A stretch of 64,000 nucleotides of DNA from an uncultured Muribaculaceae bacterium (GTDB lineage: Bacteria; Bacteroidota; Bacteroidia; Bacteroidales; Muribaculaceae): NCBI GenBank assembly GCA_947628305.1, contig CANQZG010000003.1, forward strand, positions 62,001 through 126,000. The letters run 5' to 3'. The notes under the pieces were generated by a model. The model ran no database searches, was not told the DNA's origin, and saw nothing but the letters and a program-made list of their open reading frames with translations. Position 1 is the first letter of the stretch, and each line of letters opens with the position of its first letter. Positions 53,242 through 62,495 of the stretch are shown here, piece after piece. The position numbers and the translations under genes are program-made.

Positions 53242-53256
53242 CATAAGCTTACGGCA

Positions 53257-53303
53257 ATAAAATAATGAAGGCGGATGATTTTCATCCGCCTTCATTATTT
53301 TAT
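53257..53303. terminator. Bidirectional terminator between secreted protein and gdhA
   Basis: Perfect 22-bp stem (53257-53278 with 53282-53303) around a TTT loop. The GC core GAAGGCGGATGA is flanked by ATAAAATAAT / ATTATTTTAT, giving a U-rich end in either direction. It lies between convergent genes. Confidence 0.88.
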
Positions 53304-53319
53304 GTTACTGCAAAAAGGT

Positions 53320-54657
53320 TTAAATCACGCCTTGTCCCATCATCGCGTGTGCGACTTTCATGAAACCGGCGATGTTTGCGCCCTTCATGTAGTTGATGTA
53401 ACCGCCATCCTCAGTGCCGTATTTGACACACTGTGTGTGGATGTTCTCCATGATTGAATGGAGTTTTTCGTCAACTTCTTCCTCGCTCCATTGCAGATGC
53501 ATGGCGTTCTGGCTCATTTCAAGGCCGGAGGTTGCCACACCGCCGGCGTTGACGGCCTTGCCGGGTGCGTAGGTCGTGCGTGACTGGAGGAATGTGTCGA
53601 TTGCCTCGGGAGTGCATCCCATGTTGGATACCTCTGCAACGAGTTCCACGCCGTTCTCTACGAGTTTACGTGCGTCCACGCCGTCAACTTCGTTCTGGGT
53701 GGCGCAGGGAAGTGCGATGTCTACTTTCTGTTCCCATGGCTTGCGGCCGGGGAAGAATGTGGCGTTGGGATATTTCTCGGCGTATGGTGCGACGATATCC
53801 TCGCCTGTAGCGCGGAGATAGAGCATATAGTCGATTTTGTCGCCTGAAATACCGTCAGGGTCATAGATATAGCCGTCAGGGCCGGAGATTGTGACAACCT
53901 TTGCGCCAAGTTCGGTGGCTTTCAAGGCTGCACCCCATGCCACGTTACCGAAACCTGAAATAGCGACGGTCTTACCCTTTATGTCATCGTTCTTGGCTGC
54001 GAGCATGCTCTGCACGAAATAAAGCGCGCCGAAACCTGTCGCCTCGGGACGGATGCGAGAGCCACCGAAATCGAGACCTTTGCCGGTGAATGTGCCTGTG
54101 TGCTCGTTGACGAGGCGTTTGTACATGCCGTACATGTAACCGACCTCGCGACCACCGACACCTATGTCGCCCGCGGGTACGTCGCGGTCAGGACCGAGGT
54201 TGCGCCACAGGCCGAGGATGAATGCCTGGCAGAAGCGCATGATTTCGGCATCGCTCTTGCCGCGCGGGGAGAAGTCGCTGCCGCCTTTTGCGCCACCCAT
54301 GGGGAGGGTTGTCAAGGCGTTCTTGAAAGTCTGCTCGAAACCGAGGAACTTGAGAATCGAGAGGTTGACAGAAGCATGGAAGCGGATACCGCCTTTGTAC
54401 GGGCCAATGGCATTATTGAATTGTACGCGGTAGCCGATGTTGGTCTGCACCTCGCCACGGTCATCGGTCCAGGTGACGCGGAATGTGACGATACGGTCAG
54501 GTTCGACCATGCGTTCTATTATTCGTGCTTTTTCAAACTCAGGGTGCTGGTTGTATACGTCCTCGACGCACATAAGAACCTCGCGTACAGCTTGAAGATA
54601 CTCTTTTTCGCCGGGGTGTTTCGCCTCGAGCGAATTCATGATATTATTAATATCCAT
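53320..54657 (-). CDS. gdhA: NADP-specific glutamate dehydrogenase
   Basis: 445 residues, the length of hexameric GDH. Dimerisation part: YNQHPEFEKARIIERMVEPDRIVTFRVTW. Catalytic block: GGIRFHASVNLSILKFLGFEQTFKNALTTLPMGGAKGGSDF (catalytic Lys in GGAKGG) and PAGDIGVGGREVGYM. Rossmann part: VAISGFGNVAWGAALKATELGAKVV. It assimilates ammonia onto 2-oxoglutarate with NADPH, a main route in gut Bacteroidales. Monocistronic with a TACATTTG box 40 bases before the ATG. Confidence 0.97.
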   Translation of the reverse strand: MDINNIMNSLEAKHPGEKEYLQAVREVLMCVEDVYNQHPEFEKARIIERMVEPDRIVTFRVTWTDDRGEVQTNIGYRVQFNNAIGPYKGGIRFHASVNLSILKFLGFEQTFKNALTTLPMGGAKGGSDFSPRGKSDAEIMRFCQAFILGLWRNLGPDRDVPAGDIGVGGREVGYMYGMYKRLVNEHTGTFTGKGLDFGGSRIRPEATGFGALYFVQSMLAAKNDDIKGKTVAISGFGNVAWGAALKATELGAKVVTISGPDGYIYDPDGISGDKIDYMLYLRATGEDIVAPYAEKYPNATFFPGRKPWEQKVDIALPCATQNEVDGVDARKLVENGVELVAEVSNMGCTPEAIDTFLQSRTTYAPGKAVNAGGVATSGLEMSQNAMHLQWSEEEVDEKLHSIMENIHTQCVKYGTEDGGYINYMKGANIAGFMKVAHAMMGQGVI

Positions 54658-54697
54658 ATCGGTTATAGATTATAAATGTGGTTATGTTTACCTGATG

Positions 54698-54705
54698 CAA
54701 ATGTA
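54698..54705 (-). promoter_or_regulatory. -7 box of gdhA
   Basis: TACATTTG on the minus strand; predicted transcript start near 54694 and a leader of about 37 nt. No well-placed -33. Confidence 0.5.
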
Positions 54706-54779
54706 ATACATTAATCGCAACCGATGGATAGATATTTAAGTGAAAATAGGTTAAATCGATTATGTTTTATAGCATATTG

Positions 54780-56060
54780 TCACTTGAAGATGATTTTAAA
54801 GCGGGTGATACCATCTTCATCTGTTCCGAGTGAGAAATCGCATCCGTGACGGCGAAGTATTTCGCTCACAATCATCAACCCGAGACCGTGTCCTCCCGGC
54901 TTGTTGGTGAAGAACGGGGTGAACAGATTCCCTCGTGTCTCCTCATCGATGCCCGGCCCGTTATCGGATACAGTGATTCCTGTGGGGCATGACGATACCG
55001 ATATTGTTATTTTGCGACCTCCGTTAATTGCGCTCTCGGCAGCATTTTTCACTATATTTACAAGAGCCTGTTCAAGCATGACGGCATCGGCCTGTACTGT
55101 CACAGGATTCTCTGACAATGAAATGTCAAGTTCCACATTTTTTCCCGATGTTATCCCTTCAAGGAACGGCAGACCTGACCCGACAAGCCGGTTCAGGTCA
55201 ACCTTCGCCAACCTTGGCGAAGGTATCTTTGCAATATCGGCGTAAGAGGTTATGAACCTATTGACATTCACGGCACGCGTGATGCAGCTGTCGATGGCCT
55301 CCTTGATTTCAGGCTCGTCTTCATGGATATCGCCGAGTGTTGAAAGGAGGGTTGTTATGCCTCCTATTGTGTTGTTGACCTCATGGGAAACGATGCGTAT
55401 CACTTTCTCGTAGGCACTTTTCTCGGCCTTGACGATTTCATCGGTCATCGGTTCGATAGTGAAGAACTCTCGTTTGAATCCCGATTCCATGAATGACATT
55501 GATGATATACGATAGATTTTATTGCCTCCTGTTCTAAGTACTTTATTTTCGCCGGGGTGCATTGATGATGCTGTCTCCATGATTTCACCGGGCAATTCTG
55601 CAAGTGCCTGACCGTCAATTTTTAGTGATTTTTCAATGCCGGTGATTGTGAGGAATGCACTGTTGTAGACCGCTACTTTTCTATCGTAATCCAACAATAG
55701 GATGCCTATCGGTGAGGTTTCGATGAGTAGGTTTAACAGGTAGTTGCGTTCCTGCAGGTTTAGCCTTTCGGTTTTAAGACGCTCGACCATTGAATTGAAC
55801 AGTGTGGCGATGCGGTCGGCGTCATGTTGACCGGTAAGAGTCAGCCGACTGCTGAAATCCTGTGATAACAATAGGTTGATGCCGGTCTCGACAGCGCGTC
55901 TCGGCTTGATGATTCCTTGGTAAAGTAACGCTATGAGTCCCAGTAGTGCGACCGCGATAGCGATTACTGCCCATTGGGGTAGACGGGCATCTGTGACAGA
56001 GACTATCGATAGCGTGGCGATGCCGACCGTGAGTAATATGAAAATAACGGTTACTCTCAT
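54780..56060 (-). CDS. Sensor histidine kinase (NtrY/NtrB-like)
   Basis: 426 residues. Two membrane helices (about 2-22 and 31-48) are joined by only about eight residues (TDARLPQW), so there is almost no periplasmic sensor. HAMP-like region about 50-105 (LLLSQDFSSRLTLTGQHDADRIATLFNSMVERL), a PAS domain about 108-200 (LLIETSPIGILLLDYDRKVAVYNSAFLTITG), the H-box RIVSHEVNNTIGGI near 229, and an ATPase end with VKNAAESAI (N box), ISDNGPGI-type VSDNGPGID and GGHGLGLMIVSEIL. It pairs with the sigma-54 regulator, whose stop overlaps its start by four bases. Probably controls the adjacent exporter. Confidence 0.92.
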   Translation of the reverse strand: MRVTVIFILLTVGIATLSIVSVTDARLPQWAVIAIAVALLGLIALLYQGIIKPRRAVETGINLLLSQDFSSRLTLTGQHDADRIATLFNSMVERLKTERLNLQERNYLLNLLIETSPIGILLLDYDRKVAVYNSAFLTITGIEKSLKIDGQALAELPGEIMETASSMHPGENKVLRTGGNKIYRISSMSFMESGFKREFFTIEPMTDEIVKAEKSAYEKVIRIVSHEVNNTIGGITTLLSTLGDIHEDEPEIKEAIDSCITRAVNVNRFITSYADIAKIPSPRLAKVDLNRLVGSGLPFLEGITSGKNVELDISLSENPVTVQADAVMLEQALVNIVKNAAESAINGGRKITISVSSCPTGITVSDNGPGIDEETRGNLFTPFFTNKPGGHGLGLMIVSEILRRHGCDFSLGTDEDGITRFKIIFK

Positions 56061-57385
56061 TGCTTGATTCCGTATTTCTCCATACGCCTGTAAAGCGACT
56101 GGCGTGTTATACCGAGTGATATTGCCGCCTGTGAAAGATTTCCGTCATGCTTGTCAAGCGCATTGACTATCGCCTGACGTTCCATGTCGTCAAGTGTGCC
56201 GCCTGTGAGGCATGTACGGTTAGAGTCGGCTGTTTCTGTGATATTGAAATCGCCTATGTCAAGACGGTGTTCGTCATTGCGCACGAGCATTGCACGTTCA
56301 ACGATGTTTTTTAATTCACGGATGTTGCCCGGATAGGGCAGGCGGGTCAGCAGTGTCATGGCCTCGGATGACACCTCGGGGATATCAATATTCAGTTCGC
56401 GGGCATTTTGCCTCACAAAATGATTGACAAGCAATGGAATATCGTCACGTCGTTCACGTAATGCCGGAAGCCTTAGCGTGATGAGGTTTATACGATAATA
56501 GAGGTCTTCGCGGAACGTGCGTTCGCGCACCATCTGTTCAAGTGGGGCGTTGGTGGCGCATACGACACGTAGGTCTACCTTGCGCTGACGGCTGTCTCCG
56601 AGTGGCTCAAACGTGTGTTGTTGCAACACACGCAGCATTTTGACCTGACAGCTAAGGTCAAGGTCGCCGATTTCATCAAGGAATATTGTCCCTTTGTCGG
56701 CCATTTCGAAACGTCCCGTGCGTGCCGAGACCGCTCCTGTGAACGCTCCCTTGGCATGACCGAACATCTCGCTCTCGAACAATTGCGGCGGAATGCCACC
56801 GAGGTTCACCATGACAAAAGGGTTGTCACGGCGGCGTGAGTTGGCGTGTATGGCCTGTGCGACAAGTTCTTTGCCTGTTCCGTTCTCGCCGAGTATCAGC
56901 ACCGGTGCATCCGTGGGGGCTATTCGTCTGACTGTATCAAGCAGAGAATTAAGTTCTTTGTTCTTCCCGATGATTGCTGAACGGTCAAATTCACCGTCCG
57001 CCACCTCGGTAGTAGGTGCTGACAATGAAAGTGCTGTCTCGATGCGGTTGAGCAGCATTCGGTTATCCCAAGGCTTGGTTATGAAATCGAATGCTCCGGC
57101 TTGCATACCCTCCACGGCGAGCGGGATTGTACCCCATGCGGTTATGAGGATGACGGGGACATCAGGCTGAAATATCTTGACCTGACGCAGGAGTGTGATA
57201 CCTTCGCGCCCGGTGGACATCTCCCGGTAGTTCATGTCCATCAGGATGAGCTGTAACGGCTGCTCGCGCACTACCGCCATCGCTTCATCGGGTGATGATG
57301 CGGTCTCTACGTTATATCCTTTACGTTTCAACAACAGGGACAGCGACAACCTTATGGCCTTGTCATCGTCAACAATCAATATCAT
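56057..57385 (-). CDS. NtrC-family sigma-54-dependent response regulator
   Basis: 442 residues. Receiver domain 1-120: ILIVDDDKAIRLSLSLLL, phosphoacceptor Asp in LILMDMNY (about 53), ILITAWG and a Lys in DFITKPWDN. AAA+ domain about 145-375: LILGENGTGKELVAQAIH (Walker A), GAFTGAV (sigma-54 contact loop), GTIFLDEIGDL (Walker B), YPGNIRELKN. C-terminal Fis-type helix-turn-helix: DGNLSQAAISLGITRQSLYRRMEKYGI. It activates sigma-54 promoters. A sigma-54-type promoter and a palindrome lie in front of the first gene of this operon, pointing to autoregulation. Confidence 0.95.
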   Translation of the reverse strand: MILIVDDDKAIRLSLSLLLKRKGYNVETASSPDEAMAVVREQPLQLILMDMNYREMSTGREGITLLRQVKIFQPDVPVILITAWGTIPLAVEGMQAGAFDFITKPWDNRMLLNRIETALSLSAPTTEVADGEFDRSAIIGKNKELNSLLDTVRRIAPTDAPVLILGENGTGKELVAQAIHANSRRRDNPFVMVNLGGIPPQLFESEMFGHAKGAFTGAVSARTGRFEMADKGTIFLDEIGDLDLSCQVKMLRVLQQHTFEPLGDSRQRKVDLRVVCATNAPLEQMVRERTFREDLYYRINLITLRLPALRERRDDIPLLVNHFVRQNARELNIDIPEVSSEAMTLLTRLPYPGNIRELKNIVERAMLVRNDEHRLDIGDFNITETADSNRTCLTGGTLDDMERQAIVNALDKHDGNLSQAAISLGITRQSLYRRMEKYGIKQ

Positions 57386-57411
57386 GTTACAAAATTACAA
57401 AAAATAACGGA

Positions 57412-57774
57412 TTATCGGTCGTTGAATAAGGGGAGCTGAATGTCTCCTTTGTCGGTATGGAGTGTTATTCTGTCATTTTTAGTGTCAAATTCAGTCAATT
57501 TCTTGAACCTCAATGTGGTGACAAACGGTTTTCCATCGATAGTTGACATTTTGTCTATGTCGATGATTTCTTTAGAATCGTAAGAGCTGCCTTTTACTGT
57601 TATTGTTGCTCCGTTGATTGTTCGGAAGTTAACTTTGTCCAAATCGATTGACAAAGTCACGGAAGTTTTTCCGTTGCGGTTGTTCAATCTTGTCATACTG
57701 ATTGCGGAAGATGCCGTTAACGTTGAGACTGACGTGACCACGAGTGCGATGGCCAATAATAGTTTTCTAATCAT
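57412..57774 (-). CDS. Small exported protein of unknown function
   Basis: 120 residues. Signal peptide MIRKLLLAIALVVTSVSTLTASSA, then a compact beta-rich domain (NGKTSVTLSIDLDKVNFRTINGATITVKGSSYDSKEIIDIDKM ... ITLHTDKGDIQLPLF). No known family recognised. It lies between the TolC-like gene (11-base gap) and the regulator gene (26-base gap) in the exporter operon, so it may sense or modulate the system in the periplasm, for example by signalling to a kinase that lacks its own sensor domain. That role is a guess. Confidence 0.75.
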   Translation of the reverse strand: MIRKLLLAIALVVTSVSTLTASSAISMTRLNNRNGKTSVTLSIDLDKVNFRTINGATITVKGSSYDSKEIIDIDKMSTIDGKPFVTTLRFKKLTEFDTKNDRITLHTDKGDIQLPLFNDR

Positions 57775-57785
57775 TTTTTTTGTAT

Positions 57786-59270
57786 TTATTGTTTTACGAT
57801 TTTTTCAATGTCGGCATCAATGCCGCGTGCGTTCTCAAAATCCCACAATGTAAGGCTTCGGAGTTGGTAAAAATAATACCAGTAGCGGAACAGTTGGTTG
57901 ACGTACTCACGCCGGGCCTCGTCCTTCTTCACTTGGGAATCGTTGAGGTCAAGGGTCGATATTTTCCCGATTAAAAAGGTCTCGACGTTGGTCTTGTATC
58001 GTTGCTGGGCGATTTCATCGGCCCGGGACGCTATTTCAAGCTGCTTTTTTTGGTTGGAGAACCGCTCTACAAGGATGAACAGGTCTTGGTTGAAGTTTTG
58101 CATCTCCTGCCGCAGACGGCTCTCGACGACATCTCGGTTGCTTTGTGCGACCTTGACGTTCCCTTTGCGCCGTCCCCAGTCAACAAGAGGAATTTTCACA
58201 CCGATTTCCACGACCTGATTGTCCTTGAGATTACTGTAGGCACGTCCCGCCACATGGTCTGTCCCGGTGAATCCGACCTGGGCGAACAATGAAATCTCAC
58301 GCATCTCACCTTTGGCTTTTGCCACGGCGTAATCGGCCTCAAGTTGGCGTCGTCGTAGATTCTTGGCGAGTTTGTTGTTGGCGAGTGCCTTGTCGATGGC
58401 GTCCTGATAGTTTATTTCGGTCAAAGGTATGTGGGATGGAATATGTGTGTTGATACAGGTCGAGGCATCATAACCGAGAAAAGAGCAGAGTTTGAACATG
58501 TCACTTTGAACCGTACTTTGGCAATCGGTCAGGGCTGATTGTGCGTTCAGTAGGTTCAGTTCCATCTGTAATAAATCATTCTTGCTGATTTTACCCATCT
58601 CTCGCTTGACCTTTGCGACCTCATGCAGCTTTTCGGCGTTTTCAAGGTTTTGCCTGGCGATTGACATGTTCTCGGTTGACATGATTAGGCTGAAGTAATA
58701 GTTTATAGCTGTCATTGCAACTTCTTCTGTCGCAGTCAGAAACGCAGACTTGGCTTCGGAGTATCTGACAGGCTCGATGCGTCTGTCCCATTTGATTGTG
58801 TTTACACCGAATATCGGCTGATTAAGTGTCAAGGCCACGGGAATCGACATAAAACGGTTGTATTTGTCCCCGTCGAGTTGACGTAGGAAGTCAAGCGAAG
58901 TGTTCAGTGACAATGTGCCCCCGGTGAGCCATATATTCTGTGACACCGATAGTTCACCGTTCATCTGGAGGTAGTTGTTACGCACAAAACTGTAGTTGCC
59001 CTCGTCGTTCATGTAGGTGGAGTATTGCTTGTGGTAACTTGGCAGTGTGGCGTTGAACGATATCTCGGGCAGGAGTTCGGCACGGTAGGTGCGGTATTCC
59101 CAGTAAGCGGTTTTAAGTTCGTTGAGCGCTACCGCGGCATCGACGCTCTCGGTCCGTGCCCTTATGATTGTCTCGTCAAGGGTGAGGCTGATGGTGTCGT
59201 TGCCGTTGTCGCCGTGCACAACAGGCACGGCGACACTGACAAAAAGTATGAAAAAGCCTAATTTATTCAT
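57786..59270 (-). CDS. TolC family outer-membrane efflux protein
   Basis: 494 residues with signal peptide MNKLGFFILFVSVAVPVVHG. Two OEP repeats: long helical stretches (AVALNELKTAYWEYRTYRAELLPEISFNATLP; AMTAINYYFSLIMSTENMSIARQNLENAEKLHEVAKVKREMGKIS) and a second half (NNKLAKNLRRRQLEADYAVAKAKGEMREISLFAQVG; SNRDVVESRLRQEMQNFNQDLFILVERFSNQKKQLEIASR). It forms the trimeric outer-membrane channel for the ABC/HlyD exporter encoded upstream. Overlaps the second permease gene by eight bases. Confidence 0.93.
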   Translation of the reverse strand: MNKLGFFILFVSVAVPVVHGDNGNDTISLTLDETIIRARTESVDAAVALNELKTAYWEYRTYRAELLPEISFNATLPSYHKQYSTYMNDEGNYSFVRNNYLQMNGELSVSQNIWLTGGTLSLNTSLDFLRQLDGDKYNRFMSIPVALTLNQPIFGVNTIKWDRRIEPVRYSEAKSAFLTATEEVAMTAINYYFSLIMSTENMSIARQNLENAEKLHEVAKVKREMGKISKNDLLQMELNLLNAQSALTDCQSTVQSDMFKLCSFLGYDASTCINTHIPSHIPLTEINYQDAIDKALANNKLAKNLRRRQLEADYAVAKAKGEMREISLFAQVGFTGTDHVAGRAYSNLKDNQVVEIGVKIPLVDWGRRKGNVKVAQSNRDVVESRLRQEMQNFNQDLFILVERFSNQKKQLEIASRADEIAQQRYKTNVETFLIGKISTLDLNDSQVKKDEARREYVNQLFRYWYYFYQLRSLTLWDFENARGIDADIEKIVKQ

Positions 59271-60516
59271 CTTTCAACGCTATGGCAGGTTCTATTTTCA
59301 TCGCCTTGGATGCCGGGAAGTATATACCGACCAAAATAACGGCGGCGAGCAACGTGAATGTTGCGCAGATACTTGTCACGACAATGCTCCATGGTGCATC
59401 CGGCACAAAATCTATACTTAACTCGTAATATTTGACGAGAAAATCTATGACTATGGCCAATGGCGTCACTAACAGTAACAGGAGTATGCCTTCTGACATG
59501 AGTCGACGGAATATGTCGAGCGGGGTTGCGCCTGCGACCTTGCGTATCGCGATTTCGCTGACACGTTGCTGTGTGCGGAACCAGAATGTCCCGAGCAATC
59601 CCAGGAATACACTGGCGAGGATGAAGACGATACATATAATTGTGTTCCTGACCATATTGGTGATTTCCATCTGGTTCATATCCCTCCGGTCTTCGATGAG
59701 GGTGATGTCGTAGACGTAGGTATTGCCTGTACGGTACATCCGTTCCATGTCATTCTGGAATTTTTGTTTGAAACTGCGGGCCATTCCCGGTTTCACCCTG
59801 ACGGCGATTTCATTTCCATACCATCCGGCTTTTTCTTCGTTGATTATCGGCATGATGATTGACCCCCCGAAAGCAGGTTCATAGTCATTACGTGTGACGG
59901 CCTTGATTGCGCCCCCTACACGGTAGGCGGTGGAATCGCCATCGAACCGTACCTGGCGTCCAATCATGGAGCGGGCCGTTGAGCCGTCAGGGTCGTTCAT
60001 GTAGTCCGACACCAGGATTTCGCCACGTTTTAGAATCTCGACCAATTGTTGCGGTGTCTCACCGGCGATTCCCCGCAATTTAAGAATCTCGACCATCTCG
60101 GGAGACATATAACGGCAATTACCGTTATAGGTGATGGAGTCACCGCCATCGGCATCAAACAGATTGCGGCCGTAATAATTGTAATTGTAAGGTATTGCGT
60201 TTGAACCTGTCCCGACATATTCGACCTCGGGGTTGTCCTTTATGCGGGCGATAATGGTTGCAAGGTCGTCATTCCGTCCCGATTTTTCATCTTCTCGCGT
60301 GATGTATTCAGGACTTTCTTTAGGCACTCGACTGTATGATACAACGAGACAGTCGGTGACATCATACGCCTTGCCGTTTTCCATCCTAAGGAACACAATC
60401 CCGACAAGAAGATTCATTATGTAACATATAATGACGCTGACAATCAGTAATTCTATTGCAATCCATGTGTTGGAACGCCACTGGTTGCAGAGTTGGGTGA
60501 ACAGTTTTCGTTTCAT
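59263..60516 (-). CDS. ABC transporter permease (MacB/FtsX type), second
   Basis: 417 residues. One N-terminal helix (about 18-40), a large periplasmic domain (about 45-280) and three C-terminal helices, with the FtsX signature FWFRTQQRVSEIAIRKVAGATPLDIFRRLMSEGILLL. The last residues PASKAMKIEPAIALKDE match the usual 'A.ri.PaeALr' ending. It likely pairs with the other permease as a heterodimer. Overlaps that gene by four bases. Confidence 0.92.
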   Translation of the reverse strand: MKRKLFTQLCNQWRSNTWIAIELLIVSVIICYIMNLLVGIVFLRMENGKAYDVTDCLVVSYSRVPKESPEYITREDEKSGRNDDLATIIARIKDNPEVEYVGTGSNAIPYNYNYYGRNLFDADGGDSITYNGNCRYMSPEMVEILKLRGIAGETPQQLVEILKRGEILVSDYMNDPDGSTARSMIGRQVRFDGDSTAYRVGGAIKAVTRNDYEPAFGGSIIMPIINEEKAGWYGNEIAVRVKPGMARSFKQKFQNDMERMYRTGNTYVYDITLIEDRRDMNQMEITNMVRNTIICIVFILASVFLGLLGTFWFRTQQRVSEIAIRKVAGATPLDIFRRLMSEGILLLLLVTPLAIVIDFLVKYYELSIDFVPDAPWSIVVTSICATFTLLAAVILVGIYFPASKAMKIEPAIALKDE

Positions 60517-61796
60517 TTGTGTACGGAATTAATTGCTTCGACCGGGTTGACGCGTGATGCACGCCATGCCGGGAGTCCTGCACTGATGAGATTGAGGAGG
60601 AAACAGAACAGGAGGGCGGCAAAGAATGTCGAAGTGTGGAATATCATTGAGAAATCGATTTGAGGAGTGGGGTATTCGGGATTGATGTCCGAGAATATCC
60701 CGGTGTAGAAATAGCTGAAACATATAGCCAGCAACAGTCCGATGATGCCCCCTACAAGCGAGATGATGAAGTTCTCGACGAGGATATCAAGAATGACGCG
60801 CCGACGTGTGCAGCCAAACGCCCTGCGTATCCCGATTTCAGATATTCGACGACGGAGACGGCTCTGGGTTATACTTCCGAGATTTATTGCAGGGATTAGC
60901 AACAGGATGACATAGATTGCATATCGCAGGTTACGGTCGGTCTCGGTGTCAGGGGTGTTGTTGGAACCATGGCTTGTGATGCGTTCCTCCTGGGTATAGG
61001 GTTGTCCGTGGTACAGAACTTCCTGGTCCTGTTTTTTTAGCCGTGATGACAGGATGGAATAACGACGTTCGACTTCTTTCTTTATGTCAGGGATTGATGC
61101 GTGTTCATCAATGAGCATAAAGGCCTCTAAAGCACCGAACAGCTCACCATATTCCGATGCTCTCGTGTTGCCCGGTTGGGATGTATAGGGGATGAAAACA
61201 TGCGCGTATGCCGCCGTGGCAAGGGGAGATACATCTTTCACGACACCGACAACCCGGTAGGGTATGTGGGCAATCTTGATTTCGCGTCCCGATGCCTTGT
61301 CGGTGTCGAACATGCGCCGGGCGACACTCTCGCTGATGACAGCTTCTTTCATCCCGGCCTCCACCGCGGCTTTGTCGTATGGCTTTCCGTCAATGAATTC
61401 AAACGAGAATATATCCCAGAATTTTTCATCGTTGTCCAATACTTCGGCGGTCATGGATGTTCGCCCAGTCACGCTTATATTTTCCATGTTACGCTCAACG
61501 TATACGCTCAAGGCCTTGACTCCGGGCAGGGAGTCATATAGTTCATGCAATGCGGCGGGTGAAATAGCCATGGCCGAGCCATCCTCGTTACGTGATAGTG
61601 ATTTTACGTGCATTCCGTGTCCGGACAGCATCCTGTCGCGGTTGATTTCGGGGGCGAACGGCGCGACTTTCACCTGTTGGATTGTAACCACGACCATTAT
61701 GAGGAAGATTGCAAGCGCGGTCGCGCTCAATGTTACAATCCCGATTAGCGGTTGATGCCGCATCTCGTACCAAATCTGTTGCAGATATTTTTTCAT
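60513..61796 (-). CDS. ABC transporter permease (MacB/FtsX type), first
   Basis: 427 residues. N-terminal helix at about 18-42 (PLIGIVTLSATALAIFLIMVVVTI), periplasmic MacB-type domain, then three helices with RLRRRISEIGIRRAFGCTRRRVILDILVENFIISLVGG. Ends GLPAWRASRVNPVEAINSVHK. Typical mechanotransmission-type ABC permease, driving efflux of a periplasmic substrate through TolC rather than import. Substrate unknown. Confidence 0.92.
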   Translation of the reverse strand: MKKYLQQIWYEMRHQPLIGIVTLSATALAIFLIMVVVTIQQVKVAPFAPEINRDRMLSGHGMHVKSLSRNEDGSAMAISPAALHELYDSLPGVKALSVYVERNMENISVTGRTSMTAEVLDNDEKFWDIFSFEFIDGKPYDKAAVEAGMKEAVISESVARRMFDTDKASGREIKIAHIPYRVVGVVKDVSPLATAAYAHVFIPYTSQPGNTRASEYGELFGALEAFMLIDEHASIPDIKKEVERRYSILSSRLKKQDQEVLYHGQPYTQEERITSHGSNNTPDTETDRNLRYAIYVILLLIPAINLGSITQSRLRRRISEIGIRRAFGCTRRRVILDILVENFIISLVGGIIGLLLAICFSYFYTGIFSDINPEYPTPQIDFSMIFHTSTFFAALLFCFLLNLISAGLPAWRASRVNPVEAINSVHK

Positions 61797-61815
61797 AGTT
61801 CCAGCCTATTGGTGG

Positions 61816-62490
61816 TTAGCTTATTTGACGTCCATCGAAGAAACGGGCGATACGGTCGGTTTCGGCGGCCTGTGCATCGTTATGTGTCACCATGATGATT
61901 GTGCGTCCGTCCTCCTTGTTGAGGGTGTGTAACAGGTTCATAACCTCCGCGCCCATTTTGGAATCAAGGTTCCCTGTAGGTTCGTCGGCGAGTATGATTT
62001 CGGGGTTTCCAACTATTGCACGAGCGATGGCCACACGCTGGCATTGACCGCCTGAAAGTTGTCCCGGATTGTGGCGCATACGATGGGATAGTCCCACGCG
62101 TTCAAGAACCTCTGATACACGACGGTGGCGTTCGCTGTCGCTGACGCCATTGCGGTAGGCGAGAGGCAGGGATACGTTGTCAAATACATTGAGTGAAGGA
62201 ATCAGATGAAAACTCTGGAATACAAAACCGATATTTGCGTTACGGAAATGCGCCTTTGTCGAGTCGTTCATGCCGGCGGTCATTTTTCCGTTGATTTCAA
62301 CGGTGCCTGTTGTCGGTGTATCGAGCAGACCGATGATATTCAACAGTGTGGACTTGCCGCATCCCGACGGCCCCATGATGCTTAGGAATTCCCCTTTCTG
62401 TATTTCAAGATTGACGTTCTCGAGGGCGAGTGTCTCGATTTCTTTGGTGCGGTAGGTCTTGCTTACACCTTCGATTGTGATGATTGGCAT
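61816..62490 (-). CDS. ABC transporter ATP-binding protein (MacB/LolD type)
   Basis: 224 residues. Walker A SIMGPSGCGKSTLLN, Q-loop FVFQSFHLIPSLNVFDN, signature LSGGQCQRVAIARAI, Walker B IILADEPTGNLDS and the switch His in IIMVTHNDAQAAE. The LIPSLNVFDN stretch and overall size fit the MacB/LolD/FtsE group. It powers the two FtsX-type permeases encoded next. Five bases separate it from the HlyD gene stop. Confidence 0.96.
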   Translation of the reverse strand: MPIITIEGVSKTYRTKEIETLALENVNLEIQKGEFLSIMGPSGCGKSTLLNIIGLLDTPTTGTVEINGKMTAGMNDSTKAHFRNANIGFVFQSFHLIPSLNVFDNVSLPLAYRNGVSDSERHRRVSEVLERVGLSHRMRHNPGQLSGGQCQRVAIARAIVGNPEIILADEPTGNLDSKMGAEVMNLLHTLNKEDGRTIIMVTHNDAQAAETDRIARFFDGRQIS

Positions 62491-62495
62491 AATGT

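Noticed and set aside
53565-54675. Long antisense frames opposite gdhA.
   Set aside because: They mirror the codon bias of gdhA and have no protein-like features; gdhA is unambiguous.
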